This document shows, in pieces, positions 8,653 through 17,868 of a DNA stretch of 64,000 nt. The position numbers were made by a program, and so were the translations under genes. The stretch is from Planctomycetota bacterium (GTDB lineage: Bacteria > Planctomycetota > UBA1135 > UBA2386). The stretch's first letter is position 1. Each line of letters begins with the position of its first letter. The notes beneath the pieces are model-generated. The model did no database searches. It was not told the origin of the DNA and worked only from the letters and a program-made list of their open reading frames with translations. Location: positions 248,001 to 312,000 of the forward strand of contig JADJWQ010000001.1 in assembly GCA_016716265.1 (NCBI GenBank). Reading direction: 5' to 3'.

Positions 8653-9417
8653 TCAGTGCGCGAACCGCGTGGTGGGCGTCCCCGCCAGGTTGGCGAGCAC
8701 CTTGACGAGCACCTCGCGATCCGGGCCGAGTCCGTCCGGCGGGTTCAGCTCCGCGAGCCTGGTCCGCAGCGCGACCGCGGCTTCGTCCGGCGCATAGCAG
8801 ACGACCGCGAATCCGTCGACGGCAGGCCGGTCGGCGAAGCTGACCCGGCCGGGCCGCAGGCGTGCGTCCCAGACTCCCTCGGAGCGGAGCCACGCCGCGA
8901 CTGCGGCCGCGTGATCCCGTTGAGGGGCGGGGTAGGTTAGCAGCAGCACGCCGAATTGCGAGAGCTTCTCCTCCTCTGCATCGCGGGGCAGGCTGACCTC
9001 GCGCCGCGTGCTCAGCCACTGCGGACCGTTGCCACCGAGCCAATCGGGCCGCAGCCCGCCGTCGCCGACCGAGCTGCGCAGCTCGCCCTGGCCGGACTTC
9101 GCGGCGGCCGGGCTGGCCGTCCAGCGGCCGATCCCGAAGCCGACCAGCAGGCTCGCGAGCGCCGCGATCAGCAGCGCCGCGCCGCCACCCTGCACGAGGC
9201 CACCCTGCACGAGGCCTGACGCCGGCGGCTGCGCGCCGCGCGACCGCCCACGGCCGTGCCGCACCCGCTCGAACCAGCCGAGCACGCCGCGCCCGGCCTC
9301 CAGCGCGCGCCCGACACCCGCCCCCACCGCGGAGCCGTGCCCACCGGCATCACCGCCGGTCGCGCGACCGGAGCGCTTGCTCAGGATCTCGTAGAGCTCA
9401 CCGCTACGCCTGCCCAT
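8653..9417 (-). CDS. Single-pass membrane protein of unknown function
   Basis: The 254-residue product has three parts. The N-terminus is basic and cytoplasmic (MGRRSGELYEILSKRS). A single membrane segment spans about residues 79-97 (AALLIAALASLLVGFGIGRW). The presumably periplasmic C-terminal half has alternating strands and helices (FGVLLLTYPAP, FAVVCYAPDE, REVLVKVLANL), perhaps a small alpha/beta sensor or SPOR-like fold. Residues 68-77 hold two 5-residue repeats (GLVQG) encoded by a 15-bp tandem duplication. I recognise no family. It lies 235 bases from the next gene and may be monocistronic. Confidence 0.6.
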   Translation of the reverse strand: MGRRSGELYEILSKRSGRATGGDAGGHGSAVGAGVGRALEAGRGVLGWFERVRHGRGRSRGAQPPASGLVQGGLVQGGGAALLIAALASLLVGFGIGRWTASPAAAKSGQGELRSSVGDGGLRPDWLGGNGPQWLSTRREVSLPRDAEEEKLSQFGVLLLTYPAPQRDHAAAVAAWLRSEGVWDARLRPGRVSFADRPAVDGFAVVCYAPDEAAVALRTRLAELNPPDGLGPDREVLVKVLANLAGTPTTRFAH

Positions 9418-9669
9418 CGGCGCCTCCCATCGACGTCGTGAATCTGCCGCGAACGCGGCGAGCCGGACCGCCGCGGAGCGCGACGAGCCGATCCACCGCC
9501 TCGCCCGGCCGTGCGGCCGGGCCTGTCGGGGCGGAGCCCATCGACCGCGGCACCCGCGCTCACCTGACCGGAGCGCTCGGGCCGACCGCGGGGCGACCGC
9601 AGGTCGCGCGCTACCACCGCCCGACGCGAACGTAGCGATGCACCGCGCGTCGATCAACCGCGCGTCGGC

Positions 9670-12654
9670 TCAGCGGTCGAGCCAGTCGCGGATGCGTGCG
9701 AGCACCTCGGGATCCGCACCCGCCGCGGGAGACGCGAGGTAGTCCCGCCCGAGCGCATCGGCGTCGTCGAGGCGACCGAGCATCGCCAGCACGCGGAGCT
9801 GGTAGAAGACCGCCAGCGACGGATCGAGCTGCCGCGTCCGCTGGCCGTCGGCAGCCGCGCGAAAGCACTCGAGCGCGGCGTCGAGGTGCTCGGAGCCGCG
9901 CTGCATCAGGACCATGCCGAGCTGCAGATTCGGGCTCGCCACGTCGGGCAGCAGCGCGAGGCAGCGCCGCAACCGCAGCTCGGCATCGTCGAGCTGACCG
10001 GCGAGCAGGTGCTGCTGGGCCTCCTGCAGCAGCGTGCGCCAGCGCTGCTGGACGGCCTGCAGGACCGCGTCCGTCGGCACGCCGCGCGGCGCCACGTCGA
10101 GGAAGCGCCGGAACATGTCGTAGGCGACCTCCTCGCGACCGCCCGTCAGCTTCAGCTGCCAGCCGCGATCGCGCAGCGTCTCCGCGTAGAGCTGCGCGAC
10201 GTCGGGATCGTCCGGGAGCTGCTCGCGCGCCTTCTCGAGCAGCACGAGCGCCTCCAGCAGCCGCGGCGGGCGCTCCCCGCGCGCCGCGACCGCCTTCATC
10301 ACGAAGCCCTTCGGCTGCGTCGGGTCGAGCTCCAGCACGCGCTCGCCGAGCTCGCCGAGCTCCGCCGGTGGCAGCTGGTACAGCCGCTGGTAGCCGATCG
10401 CGGCCAGCACCTGCGCCAGGTCGACGCGCGCGTCGGAGTCATCGGGGCGGAGCCGCAAGTAGGCCTCGTAGTCCTCGCGCGCCTCGTCGAAGCGCCCCTG
10501 CTGGAACAGTGCGGTCGCGAGGCGGAAGCGCAGGCCGGGGTCGCGCACCCCGCACTCGAGTGCGTCGCGCGCGCGCTGCTCGGCGACGTCGGCCATGCCG
10601 GGCTGCGCGAGATACATGTCGACGCGCGCCTTGTGCGCCTCGGCGCGCGACGGATTGCAGGCGATCGCGGCGCGGTACTCCTTCTCGGCGAGCAGCAGCC
10701 GACCGGTCGCGACCGCCAGCACCCCCCGCGTCCAGTGCACCTCGTAGGCGCTCCACAGCGCGGTCGCGCGGGCGGCTCCCGACGCGCCGACCGCGCCGAG
10801 CGCCAGCTCGGCGCGGTCGAGCAGCGCATCGGCCTGGCGGACGCGCGGATCGTCGACGGCGACCGGCAGGCCGCCCGCCGCGACGATCGCCGCGTGTACC
10901 GCTGCGGCGCGGAACGTGAGCACGAGCGGCGCGTCGGGAGCGAGGCGCTCGGCGGCCTCGAGCTGGCGGAGCGAGTCGTCGGCGCGCCCGCACTGCCGTA
11001 GCAGGCGCGCCGCATTGAGGTGCGCGAGCACCCGCGGCTCGGTGGCATCGCTGCGCGCACCGACCGCGTCGATCGCCGCCGCAGCGCGCACCGCCAGCTC
11101 GGCGGCATCCGCGATGCGCCCGGCGCGCTCGGCCAGGGCGACGCGCACGTCGGCGGCACGCCAGCGGTGCTGCGGGTAGCGGGCACAGGCCTCGCCGCGC
11201 GCGAGGAGTTCGTCGGCCTGCTCGACGAGGGCAGTCGCCGCGCGCTCCGCGACGAGCGCGTCGGCCAGCAGCCCTTTCGCACGCTCGTCCGGGCGGTCGG
11301 CCGGAGCGCCGACCGCAGCCGCAGAGCGTGCGGCGGCGACGCGCAGCAGCTCCTGCGCACGGACCCGCAGCGTCGTCGCGCGCGCCCGCGCGTCGTCCGC
11401 CCGCTGCAGGCAGTCGGCGGCGAGGTTGACGCAGGCGACCGCATTGTCCGGGTCGCGCGCGAGGCTCGCCTCCCACAGCGCGCCGCTGTCGCGGAACACC
11501 TGCGCCCGCTGGTCGGCCAGCCACGCGAGCGGGACGAGCCCGGCGGCGAGCAGCCACGGACCGATGCGCGGCACCGCCGCCACCGCGAGCGCGAGTCCGG
11601 GGATCGCCAGATAGAGGTAACGGTCGGCAGCGGCGAGCGAGGTCGCCGGCAACGCGGTGTTGAACGGCGCCAGCGCGAGCCCGAACGCGGCGAGGCCGGC
11701 CGCGCACAGACGCGGACCGCGACGCGCGGTGACGACGATCGCGGCGAGCCACAGCGCGAGCACCGCGAGCCCGGGCGCCAGCCGCGCGACGAACGTCTCG
11801 AGGGTCCGGACCTCGGGGTACAGCACGTCGAGGTGTGCGGGCCACAGCGCGGTCGTCGCGAAGTGCAGGAACGCGCCCGGCACCTGGGCGAGACGCGCGG
11901 CGAGCGAGCCACCCGCGGGCGCATCCATCGTGCCCGCTGCGGCGGCGAGCGCGGCATGGTGCGCGGTCGCCAGCGCGCAGACCACCGTCGCCCACAGCGC
12001 GGGCCGCCAGTCGCGCCGCCCGTCCACGGGCCGCAGCAGCCACGTCACCACCAGCGCGAGCGGTGCGACGACGAGCGCCGAGCCCTTCGCATAGCACGCG
12101 AGCAACGCGAGCGCAGCGGTGCCCCACGAGGCGGTGCGGCCCCGCAGGCGGCCGCGCGCGCGCGCCGCGACCACCGACAGCGCGAGGATCGCGAACAGCC
12201 CCGACAGCAGGTCCTTGCGCCCGCTCGCCCACAGCGCCGACTCGACCAGCGCCGGATGCACGAGCAGCGCGGCGCCGACCGCCGCCGCCGTCCACGCGCG
12301 CAATCCGAGCCGCCCTGCGAGGCGGGCCAGCGCGAGCGCGGCGAGCACGTGCAGCAGCAACGCGTGCAGGTGCACGACGCGCGAGCTCCCGCCCAGCGCA
12401 CTCTGGTCGAGCCACAGCGACAGGTTGCTGACCGGCAGGAAAGCCTCGGCGATCGTGCGGGTCGGATCGAGGATGCCGGGCAGCCCCGCCTGCATGAGCT
12501 CGGAGTCGGGTCCGACGAAGCGAGGGTCGTCGAAGTTGAGGAACGCGGCGTGCCACGCCGACGGCAGCAGGACGACGAGCGCGAGGCCGATCAGCAGCAG
12601 GGCGTGGCGCGGCCCGGGCAGGGCAGGGCGAGGATGGTCGATCGGCTCTGGCAT
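9670..12654 (-). CDS. TMTC-like membrane protein with C-terminal TPR repeats
   Basis: The 994-residue protein has an N-terminal half of about 10 hydrophobic segments (LLLIGLALVVLLPSAW, LLLHVLAALALARL, VLALWLAAIVV) and a C-terminal half of TPR helices (CLQRADDARARATTL, FRLATALFQQGRFDEAREDY, QLGMVLMQRGSEHLDAAL). FLNFDDPRFV near the first loop recalls the acidic loop of GT-C glycosyltransferases and of TMTC proteins, which combine this fold with TPRs. An O-mannosylation or related polyprenyl-sugar role is plausible but not shown. Its start is separated from the divergent DUF481 gene by 89 bases that hold a candidate promoter. Confidence 0.75.
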   Translation of the reverse strand: MPEPIDHPRPALPGPRHALLLIGLALVVLLPSAWHAAFLNFDDPRFVGPDSELMQAGLPGILDPTRTIAEAFLPVSNLSLWLDQSALGGSSRVVHLHALLLHVLAALALARLAGRLGLRAWTAAAVGAALLVHPALVESALWASGRKDLLSGLFAILALSVVAARARGRLRGRTASWGTAALALLACYAKGSALVVAPLALVVTWLLRPVDGRRDWRPALWATVVCALATAHHAALAAAAGTMDAPAGGSLAARLAQVPGAFLHFATTALWPAHLDVLYPEVRTLETFVARLAPGLAVLALWLAAIVVTARRGPRLCAAGLAAFGLALAPFNTALPATSLAAADRYLYLAIPGLALAVAAVPRIGPWLLAAGLVPLAWLADQRAQVFRDSGALWEASLARDPDNAVACVNLAADCLQRADDARARATTLRVRAQELLRVAAARSAAAVGAPADRPDERAKGLLADALVAERAATALVEQADELLARGEACARYPQHRWRAADVRVALAERAGRIADAAELAVRAAAAIDAVGARSDATEPRVLAHLNAARLLRQCGRADDSLRQLEAAERLAPDAPLVLTFRAAAVHAAIVAAGGLPVAVDDPRVRQADALLDRAELALGAVGASGAARATALWSAYEVHWTRGVLAVATGRLLLAEKEYRAAIACNPSRAEAHKARVDMYLAQPGMADVAEQRARDALECGVRDPGLRFRLATALFQQGRFDEAREDYEAYLRLRPDDSDARVDLAQVLAAIGYQRLYQLPPAELGELGERVLELDPTQPKGFVMKAVAARGERPPRLLEALVLLEKAREQLPDDPDVAQLYAETLRDRGWQLKLTGGREEVAYDMFRRFLDVAPRGVPTDAVLQAVQQRWRTLLQEAQQHLLAGQLDDAELRLRRCLALLPDVASPNLQLGMVLMQRGSEHLDAALECFRAAADGQRTRQLDPSLAVFYQLRVLAMLGRLDDADALGRDYLASPAAGADPEVLARIRDWLDR

Positions 12655-12673
12655 CGAATCGCTGTCGCGCTGC

Positions 12674-12699
12674 GGAAACGGGGGATCGCTTCCTATACC
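12674..12699 (+). promoter_or_regulatory. Candidate promoter for the DUF481 gene
   Basis: In the 89-base divergent gap, TATACC at 12694-12699 resembles a -10 element 45 bases before the ATG at 12744. An upstream GGAAAC at 12674 could be an ECF-type -35, and no sigma-70 -35 is evident. The call rests on motif resemblance only. Confidence 0.3.
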
Positions 12700-12743
12700 G
12701 TGCGAGCATCGATCTGTCCCCCGTCGAAAGGGTCCCCTGGCTC

Positions 12744-13802
12744 ATGCAACGCCGCTCCGTCCGGTCCCTCACCACCAACACGCTCCTGGCCTTCGCGTTC
12801 GCGCTGTCGCTGGCCGCCGTGCCGTGCACCGCGCAGGAGACGCGCGCACCGAGCGACGTCGTCGAACTCCGCAACGGTGACCGGCTGACCGGCACCGTGT
12901 CGGCGATCACCAGCGAGAAGGTCGTCTTCCAGAGCGGCGCGCTCGGCGCCGACCCGGTGTCGATCGCGATGGCGGACGTCGCGTCGATCACGACGACGTC
13001 GACGGTGCGGATCGAGACCGCGGACCGCGAGGTGCTCGACGTGGTGGTGGCGGGCATCGACGGCGACAAGCTGCGCGTCGGCCGCGCCGGCGCCGCGCGC
13101 GACATCGCGATCGCGACGCTCGTCGACGTGCGCCCGCCGGTCCAGTGGGTCGGCTCCGTCAACGTCGGCGCGATGCTGAGCACCGGCAACACGGAGCGGC
13201 GCTCGGTCTCGGCCGGCGCCGAGGCCACGCGCCGCAGCGAGATCGACCGCATCCGGCTCCGCGGCACCTGGGACTACGCCGAGGAGAAGAGCGGCGGCGG
13301 CGATTGGAACCTGACCCAGCGCCGGCTGTTTGGCGAGGCCAAGTACGACTACTTCCTGTCGGACCGCATGTACGCGCTCGCACAGCTCTCGGGCGAGAAC
13401 GACGAGATCGCCGACCTGCAGCTCCGCCTGACCGCCGGCGCCGGCGTCGGCTACCTGTGGGCGGACAGCGACGACCTGACGTGGTCGACCGAGGCCGGCC
13501 TCAGCTACGTCGACGAGAACCGCGGTGGCGGCGCCGACTCCAACTACGTCGCGGCGCGCATCGCGTCGAGCCTGCGCTGGTTGCTCGCGACGGACACCAC
13601 GCTGCTGCAGGACACCGAGATCTTCCCGAGCCTCGAGGACCAGAACGACTTCTACGCGCGCCTCGACACCCGGCTGCGCACGACGTTGATGGGCGATCTG
13701 TTCGCGCAGCTGCAATGGATCTTCGACTACGACAACACGCCGGCGCCGGGCCGCGAGAGGCAGGACCACCGGCTGCTGCTGTCGATCGGCTGGACGTTCT
13801 GA
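12744..13802 (+). CDS. DUF481 family outer-membrane beta-barrel protein
   Basis: The 352-residue protein has a signal peptide (LLAFAFALSLAAVPCTAQ). Residues 35-130 form an Sm/SH3-like strand region (VVELRNGDRLTGTVSAI, IETADREVLDVVVAGIDG). From about residue 140 an amphipathic barrel follows (GSVNVGAMLSTGNTERRSV, then alternating aromatic strands) and ends in SIGWTF, with the terminal Phe typical of BamA substrates. DUF481/YdiY-type proteins are outer-membrane proteins of unclear function. A related RxxG segment starts the TPR protein at 20859. It is followed 28 bases later by the glycosylase gene. Confidence 0.85.
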   Translation: MQRRSVRSLTTNTLLAFAFALSLAAVPCTAQETRAPSDVVELRNGDRLTGTVSAITSEKVVFQSGALGADPVSIAMADVASITTTSTVRIETADREVLDVVVAGIDGDKLRVGRAGAARDIAIATLVDVRPPVQWVGSVNVGAMLSTGNTERRSVSAGAEATRRSEIDRIRLRGTWDYAEEKSGGGDWNLTQRRLFGEAKYDYFLSDRMYALAQLSGENDEIADLQLRLTAGAGVGYLWADSDDLTWSTEAGLSYVDENRGGGADSNYVAARIASSLRWLLATDTTLLQDTEIFPSLEDQNDFYARLDTRLRTTLMGDLFAQLQWIFDYDNTPAPGRERQDHRLLLSIGWTF

Positions 13803-13830
13803 GCCGGGTGCGCCGGAGCGGGTCGCGCGC

Positions 13831-14679
13831 ATGGACGTCCGCGCCGCACTGAGCGCCTGGCTCGACGCCGCGCGCGACGCCTACGGCGACGACCTCGCCG
13901 TGCGCCCCGGCGGCAGCCTCGCGCGACGGGCGGCGGCGCCCGCGGTGCCGCCGCCCGCGGACCACGTCGCCAGGCCTCCCGCCCCCGACCCCGCCCCCAC
14001 CCCTGACCCCGCCCCCACCCCTGACCCCGCCCCCACCCCCGCCGCAACGACGGTCGGGTCGACAGCGCCGGCCGCGGAACTGCCCGCCGATCTCGACGCG
14101 CTGCGCGCCCTGGTCGCGGACTGCGTGCGCTGCCGCCTGTGCGAGACGCGCACCAACGTCGTGTTCGGCGAGGGTGCCGCACGCGCCGACGTGATGTTCG
14201 TCGGCGAGGCGCCCGGCCAGCGCGAGGACGAGCTCGGGAGACCGTTCGTCGGCCGCGCCGGCCAGCTCCTCGATCGCATCATCGAGAACGGCATGGGGCT
14301 GCGGCGCGAGGACGTGTTCATCGCCAACGTCAACAAGTGCCGTCCGCCCGGCAACCGTGACCCCGAGCCCGACGAGATCGCCGCGTGCCTGCCGTTCCTG
14401 CGTGCGCAGTTGCGCGCGATCCGGCCCCGCGTGATCGTCGTGCTCGGCCGCATCGCCGCGCAGAACCTGCTCGGCACGACGCGTCCGATGGGCGCGCTGC
14501 GGGGCCGGGAGCTCGACTGCGAGGGCGTGCCGGTGGTCGCGACCTGGCACCCCGCGTACCTGCTCCGCAACCCGGCCGCCAAGCGCGAGACGTGGGACGA
14601 CATCAAGCGTGTCAACCGGCTGCTCGGTCGCCCCGAAGATCCGCGACTCGGTGGCGCGGACGGCCCGCCCGATGGATAG
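13831..14679 (+). CDS. Family 4 uracil-DNA glycosylase (Fe-S)
   Basis: The 282-residue product excises uracil from DNA. Family-4 marks are GEAPGQREDELGRPFVG (125-141, motif 1), HPAYLLRNP near the C-terminus (motif 2) and four [4Fe-4S] ligands, likely Cys101, Cys104, Cys170 and Cys186. The first 80 residues are not part of the fold. They hold an alanine/proline linker with three PDPAPT repeats encoded by an 18-bp tandem repeat. Similar extended bacterial enzymes exist in which the N-terminus is disordered. The ATG at 13831 is the first in frame. The gene stands between two envelope genes and has no evident link to them. Confidence 0.92.
   Translation: MDVRAALSAWLDAARDAYGDDLAVRPGGSLARRAAAPAVPPPADHVARPPAPDPAPTPDPAPTPDPAPTPAATTVGSTAPAAELPADLDALRALVADCVRCRLCETRTNVVFGEGAARADVMFVGEAPGQREDELGRPFVGRAGQLLDRIIENGMGLRREDVFIANVNKCRPPGNRDPEPDEIAACLPFLRAQLRAIRPRVIVVLGRIAAQNLLGTTRPMGALRGRELDCEGVPVVATWHPAYLLRNPAAKRETWDDIKRVNRLLGRPEDPRLGGADGPPDG
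13987..14040. repeat. 18-bp tandem repeat, 3 units, in the glycosylase gene
   Basis: Three 18-base units (gaccccgcccccacccct and one variant) encode DPAPTP three times in the disordered N-terminus. The unit is a multiple of three, so copy-number change would not break the frame. Confidence 0.85.
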
Positions 14680-14691
14680 ATTCGCGCGTTC

Positions 14692-14720
14692 TTGACCCGG
14701 TTCCGGACCCCGGCTACGGT
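14692..14720 (+). promoter_or_regulatory. Candidate sigma-70 promoter before the first secretin gene
   Basis: TTGACC (14692-14697) and TACGGT (14715-14720) are separated by exactly 17 bases, starting 13 bases after the glycosylase stop. The start codon at 14822 would leave a leader of roughly 95 bases. This is the best -35/-10 pair I found in the window. Confidence 0.45.
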
Positions 14721-14821
14721 CCGCCCCGCGACACCCTCGGAAGTCGGTCGGCAGACCCTCCTTCGGGCGAGGACCCCTCGCTCGCCCGCACCCCCCGCCC
14801 CGGCCTCTCTCGGAAAGCAAG

Positions 14822-17569
14822 ATGAAGATGGCCCCTCCGAACCCTCTCCGCGGACTGGCCCTCGCGTCCGCGTGTCTCCTGTTCGCGTGCTCCGGTCCGC
14901 GACAGACGACCGAAGACGCGCAGCGCGCCACGGACGCTCTGGTCGCTGACGCGCAGACGGCCGACGCGCCGGCGGGCGATCCGGTGCGGATCGACCCGGT
15001 GCGGATCGACGCGGTGTCGGGCGAGCGCGCGCCCGCGATGCAGGATCCCGGTAGTCAGGATCCGGGCACGCAGGATCCGGGCACGCAGGATCCGGGTCGG
15101 GCGGTGCAGGACCTGCAGCAGCGCCAGCAGGTCGACCGCCAGCGCCGCGAGTTCCTGATCGAGGACGGATTGCGCAATGCGCGCCGCGCGCTGCAGCTTC
15201 GGCTGTGGCCGAAGGCGCTGCAGGAGGCGGGTCAGGTCCTGCTGCTCGACTCGACCAACGACGAGGCGCGCTCGATCGTGATCGCCGCGAGCGAGCAGCT
15301 CGGCGACGAGACGGCGACCGTCACGCGCACGTTCGACAACAAGGTCCTCGAGGCGCAGATCTCGCTCGAGCGCGACCGCTTCCGCGCCCAGCAGCTGGCG
15401 CAGGAAGGCGACGCGCTCGCCGGCCTGGGGCGCTGGGGTGAGGCGATCGAGTCGTTCGAACGCGCACTGCTCGTGCTGACCAACAATCCGCTCGCAGCAC
15501 CGGGCTCGGAGCTCGAGCGCGAGCTGCGCGCCCGGCTCGAGAACGCGCAGCAGGCGCGCCAGCGGGCGATGCAGGAGGCCGAGCAGGCCGAGCTCGCGAT
15601 GTCGCGCGCCGAGCGCGAGGAGGCCGAGCGCCGCCGCCGGCAGGAGCGCGAGCAGCGCGTCAGCCGCCTCCTGCTGCAGGCCAACCGCGACTTCCAGCTC
15701 GGCAATTTCCGCTCGTCGGTGTCGCTGCTCGAGCAGGCCTTGCTGCTCGATCCGAACAACCCGACCGCGCTGGCTCTGCACGACCTCGCGAGCCGCGCGC
15801 TGCACGACAATCGCATCGACGTCGCCCGCCAGCGCTGGAAGGAGGAGTGGACCGAGACGTTCCAGGACCTCGAGTCCGGCCTGCTGATGCAGTCCGACGT
15901 GATCGTCTACGACCTCGACCGCTGGGCCGAGGTGAGCCAGCGGCAGCCGCTCGCGTTCACGCCGCCGGAGGACCTCGACTCGCCGGAGGACCGCGCGGTG
16001 CTCGCCGCGCTGGACGCGACCGTCGTCGACCACGTGTTCTCGGCACCGACGCCGCTCGCCGACTGGGCGGCCTACTACAGCCGCATCACCGACGTCAACT
16101 TCTTCGTCGCCGACTCCGCGCGCGAGCTGGACGAGGAGCGCACGACGCTCGACGGCCTGCGCCTCGGCACGATGTCGGTCAAGAAGGCGCTGAACGTCAT
16201 CCAGGCCGCGACCGGCGTGAAGTGGACGGTCCGCAACGGCGTCGTCGAGCTGGTGTCGTCGGAGACGCCGACCGGGCGGCCCTACCTCTATCCGTACGAG
16301 GTGCGCGACATCGTCCTCGGCGTGCGCAATCGCCCCGGTCCGAAGCTCAAGCTGACGGTCCCCGGCGAGGACCTCGACGACTTCGGCTTCGACGAGGACG
16401 AGCCGCTCGCGACGATCGTCGACGACGGTCGCCTGCAGGATCTGATCCGCAACAACATCATGCCGGCGCTCTGGGACGAGGGCCTGGCGACGATGAGCTA
16501 CAACTCCGGCGCGCTGATGGTGCGCGCACCGAAGGAGGTCCACCAGGAGATCGAGCGCCTGCTCGCCGACCTGCGCCGCGCGATCGGCATCCAGGTCGAC
16601 ATCGAGGCGCGCTTCCTCCGCGTCGAGGACAGCTTCCTCGAGGACATCGGCGTCGACTTCCGCGGTCTCGGCGACCAGTCGTCCGAGGGCACGGCCGGCC
16701 GCGGCCTCGAGCGGAACAACCGGTCGAACCTCCGCTTCGACGACTTCGGCCGCCCCGAGCAGATCAACACCGCGTCGCCCGGCGAGATCGGCACCGGCAC
16801 CGAGCCCGGCATCTTCTTCGACGATGGCCAGGACGGCGACCTGATGGCGCGGACCGAGAACCTCTACGACACGCCGCTCGGCGGCGGCGAAGGTGAGCTC
16901 GACAACGCGGGTGGTCTGTCGGTGCAGATCGCGTTTCTGGACGACACCGAGCTCGAGGTGATCCTGCGCGCGGTCTCGAAGCAGGAGCGCAGCGAGGAGA
17001 TCGTGGCGCCGCGCCTGCTGGTCTACAACAACACCCGCGCGCACATGCAGGCGCTGCGGCACACGTCCTACATCCGTGACTTCGACGTCGAGATCGCGCA
17101 GGCGGCCGCCGTCGCGAACCCGATCGTCGACGTCGTCAACGACGGTGTCGTGCTCGACGTCCGCCCGATCGTCTCCGCCGATCGTCGCTTCATCACGATG
17201 GAGCTGCGCCCGACGGTGATGAACCTGTCGCTGCCGATCCCGACCTTCACGACGACCCTCGGCTCGGGTCAGCCGGTGTCGATCCAGCTGCCGAACGTCA
17301 CGCTGCAGAGCGTCCGCACGACCGTCACGATGCCGGATGGCGGCACGATCCTGCTCGGCGGCATGAAGATGGCCGAGCGCCAGAACCAGGTCAGCGGTGT
17401 GCCGATCCTCAAGGATCTGCCGCTGCTCTCGTTCCTGTTCAGCCGCAAGGGCACCTACGTGCTGAACCGCAAGGTGATCATCCTGATCCGCGCCCGCATC
17501 GTGATGAGCGAGGAGTTCGAGCCGGCGATGCTGGTCGACGACTACGAGAATCTGCTGCTGGGCAAGTGA
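14822..17569 (+). CDS. Secretin-domain lipoprotein with N-terminal TPR region (paralogue 1)
   Basis: The 915-residue protein has a lipobox at LLFAC (Cys23). It continues with a low-complexity segment (QDPGT repeats), a TPR/coiled-coil region (about 100-350) rich in Glu/Arg, an N-domain-like part (LGTMSVKKALNVIQAATGV), a ring-building repeat (MVRAPKEVHQEIERLLADL) and the secretin core (VDIEARFLRVEDSFLEDIGV to VTMPDGGTILLGG and GVPILKDLPLLSFLF). The gspD/pilQ class forms outer-membrane gates. No GspE, GspF or pilin gene is present. It is paralogous to the product at 25408-28101, with the same order of blocks. The usual C-terminal S-domain is replaced by a short acidic tail. Function is unknown. 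Confidence 0.85.
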   Translation: MKMAPPNPLRGLALASACLLFACSGPRQTTEDAQRATDALVADAQTADAPAGDPVRIDPVRIDAVSGERAPAMQDPGSQDPGTQDPGTQDPGRAVQDLQQRQQVDRQRREFLIEDGLRNARRALQLRLWPKALQEAGQVLLLDSTNDEARSIVIAASEQLGDETATVTRTFDNKVLEAQISLERDRFRAQQLAQEGDALAGLGRWGEAIESFERALLVLTNNPLAAPGSELERELRARLENAQQARQRAMQEAEQAELAMSRAEREEAERRRRQEREQRVSRLLLQANRDFQLGNFRSSVSLLEQALLLDPNNPTALALHDLASRALHDNRIDVARQRWKEEWTETFQDLESGLLMQSDVIVYDLDRWAEVSQRQPLAFTPPEDLDSPEDRAVLAALDATVVDHVFSAPTPLADWAAYYSRITDVNFFVADSARELDEERTTLDGLRLGTMSVKKALNVIQAATGVKWTVRNGVVELVSSETPTGRPYLYPYEVRDIVLGVRNRPGPKLKLTVPGEDLDDFGFDEDEPLATIVDDGRLQDLIRNNIMPALWDEGLATMSYNSGALMVRAPKEVHQEIERLLADLRRAIGIQVDIEARFLRVEDSFLEDIGVDFRGLGDQSSEGTAGRGLERNNRSNLRFDDFGRPEQINTASPGEIGTGTEPGIFFDDGQDGDLMARTENLYDTPLGGGEGELDNAGGLSVQIAFLDDTELEVILRAVSKQERSEEIVAPRLLVYNNTRAHMQALRHTSYIRDFDVEIAQAAAVANPIVDVVNDGVVLDVRPIVSADRRFITMELRPTVMNLSLPIPTFTTTLGSGQPVSIQLPNVTLQSVRTTVTMPDGGTILLGGMKMAERQNQVSGVPILKDLPLLSFLFSRKGTYVLNRKVIILIRARIVMSEEFEPAMLVDDYENLLLGK
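14984..15098. repeat. 15-bp tandem repeats in secretin 1 (two families)
   Basis: Two copies of a unit encoding DPVRI (about 14984-15015) are followed by about four copies of gatccgggcacgcag-type units (15044-15098) encoding QDPGT. All keep the frame and sit in the linker between the lipid anchor and the TPR region. Confidence 0.8.
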
Positions 17570-17587
17570 GCTGCGGTCCGCGCGTCG

Positions 17588-17605
17588 CGTGACCTCGCGG
17601 TCACG
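17588..17605 (+). terminator. GC-rich hairpin after secretin 1
   Basis: CGTGACC and GGTCACG form a perfect 7-bp stem with a TCGC loop, 19 bases after the stop. There is no T-tract, so it is not a canonical intrinsic terminator and may protect the 3' end or act with Rho. Confidence 0.4.
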
Positions 17606-17636
17606 TTCACCCGCGCGACCTCCGAGTGCGCCGCCG

Positions 17637-17673
17637 ACACCGGCCGACACCACGCACGGGTGCCGGCCGGTGT
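17637..17673 (+). other. Strong inverted repeat in the gap before the 963-aa TPR gene
   Basis: A 10-bp arm (17637-17646, ACACCGGCCG) pairs with 17664-17673. After one mismatch, CACC at 17648-17651 pairs with GGTG at 17659-17662. The structure lies between secretin 1 and a candidate promoter for the next gene. Confidence 0.45.
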
Positions 17674-17753
17674 GCGTTTCCGGACGACTCGCCGCAGGGC
17701 CGCAGGCCGACCGCGCCGCGCCCGCGCGCGGTGGATTCGCCTGAACCCGGGGC

Positions 17754-17759
17754 TATACT
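17754..17759 (+). promoter_or_regulatory. Candidate -10 element for the 963-aa TPR gene
   Basis: TATACT at 17754-17759 stands out in this GC-rich gap, 110 bases before the ATG at 17869. A weak -35-like TGGATT at 17732 gives a 16-base spacer. Confidence 0.3.
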
Positions 17760-17868
17760 GCGCCGTTCCATCCGACCGGCCGCGCGGTGCCACCCCTCCC
17801 GCGGGCTGCGTCGTCGCGCTCCGTCCGCCCGGAGCCGGCGCCCGAATCCCACTCGAGGCCCTTCGACG

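Noticed and set aside
10439..13267. Minus-strand open frame of 942 codons through the TMTC-like gene and the DUF481 gene
   Set aside because: The alternative frame of the TPR/membrane gene has Arg/Pro-rich composition and no motif.
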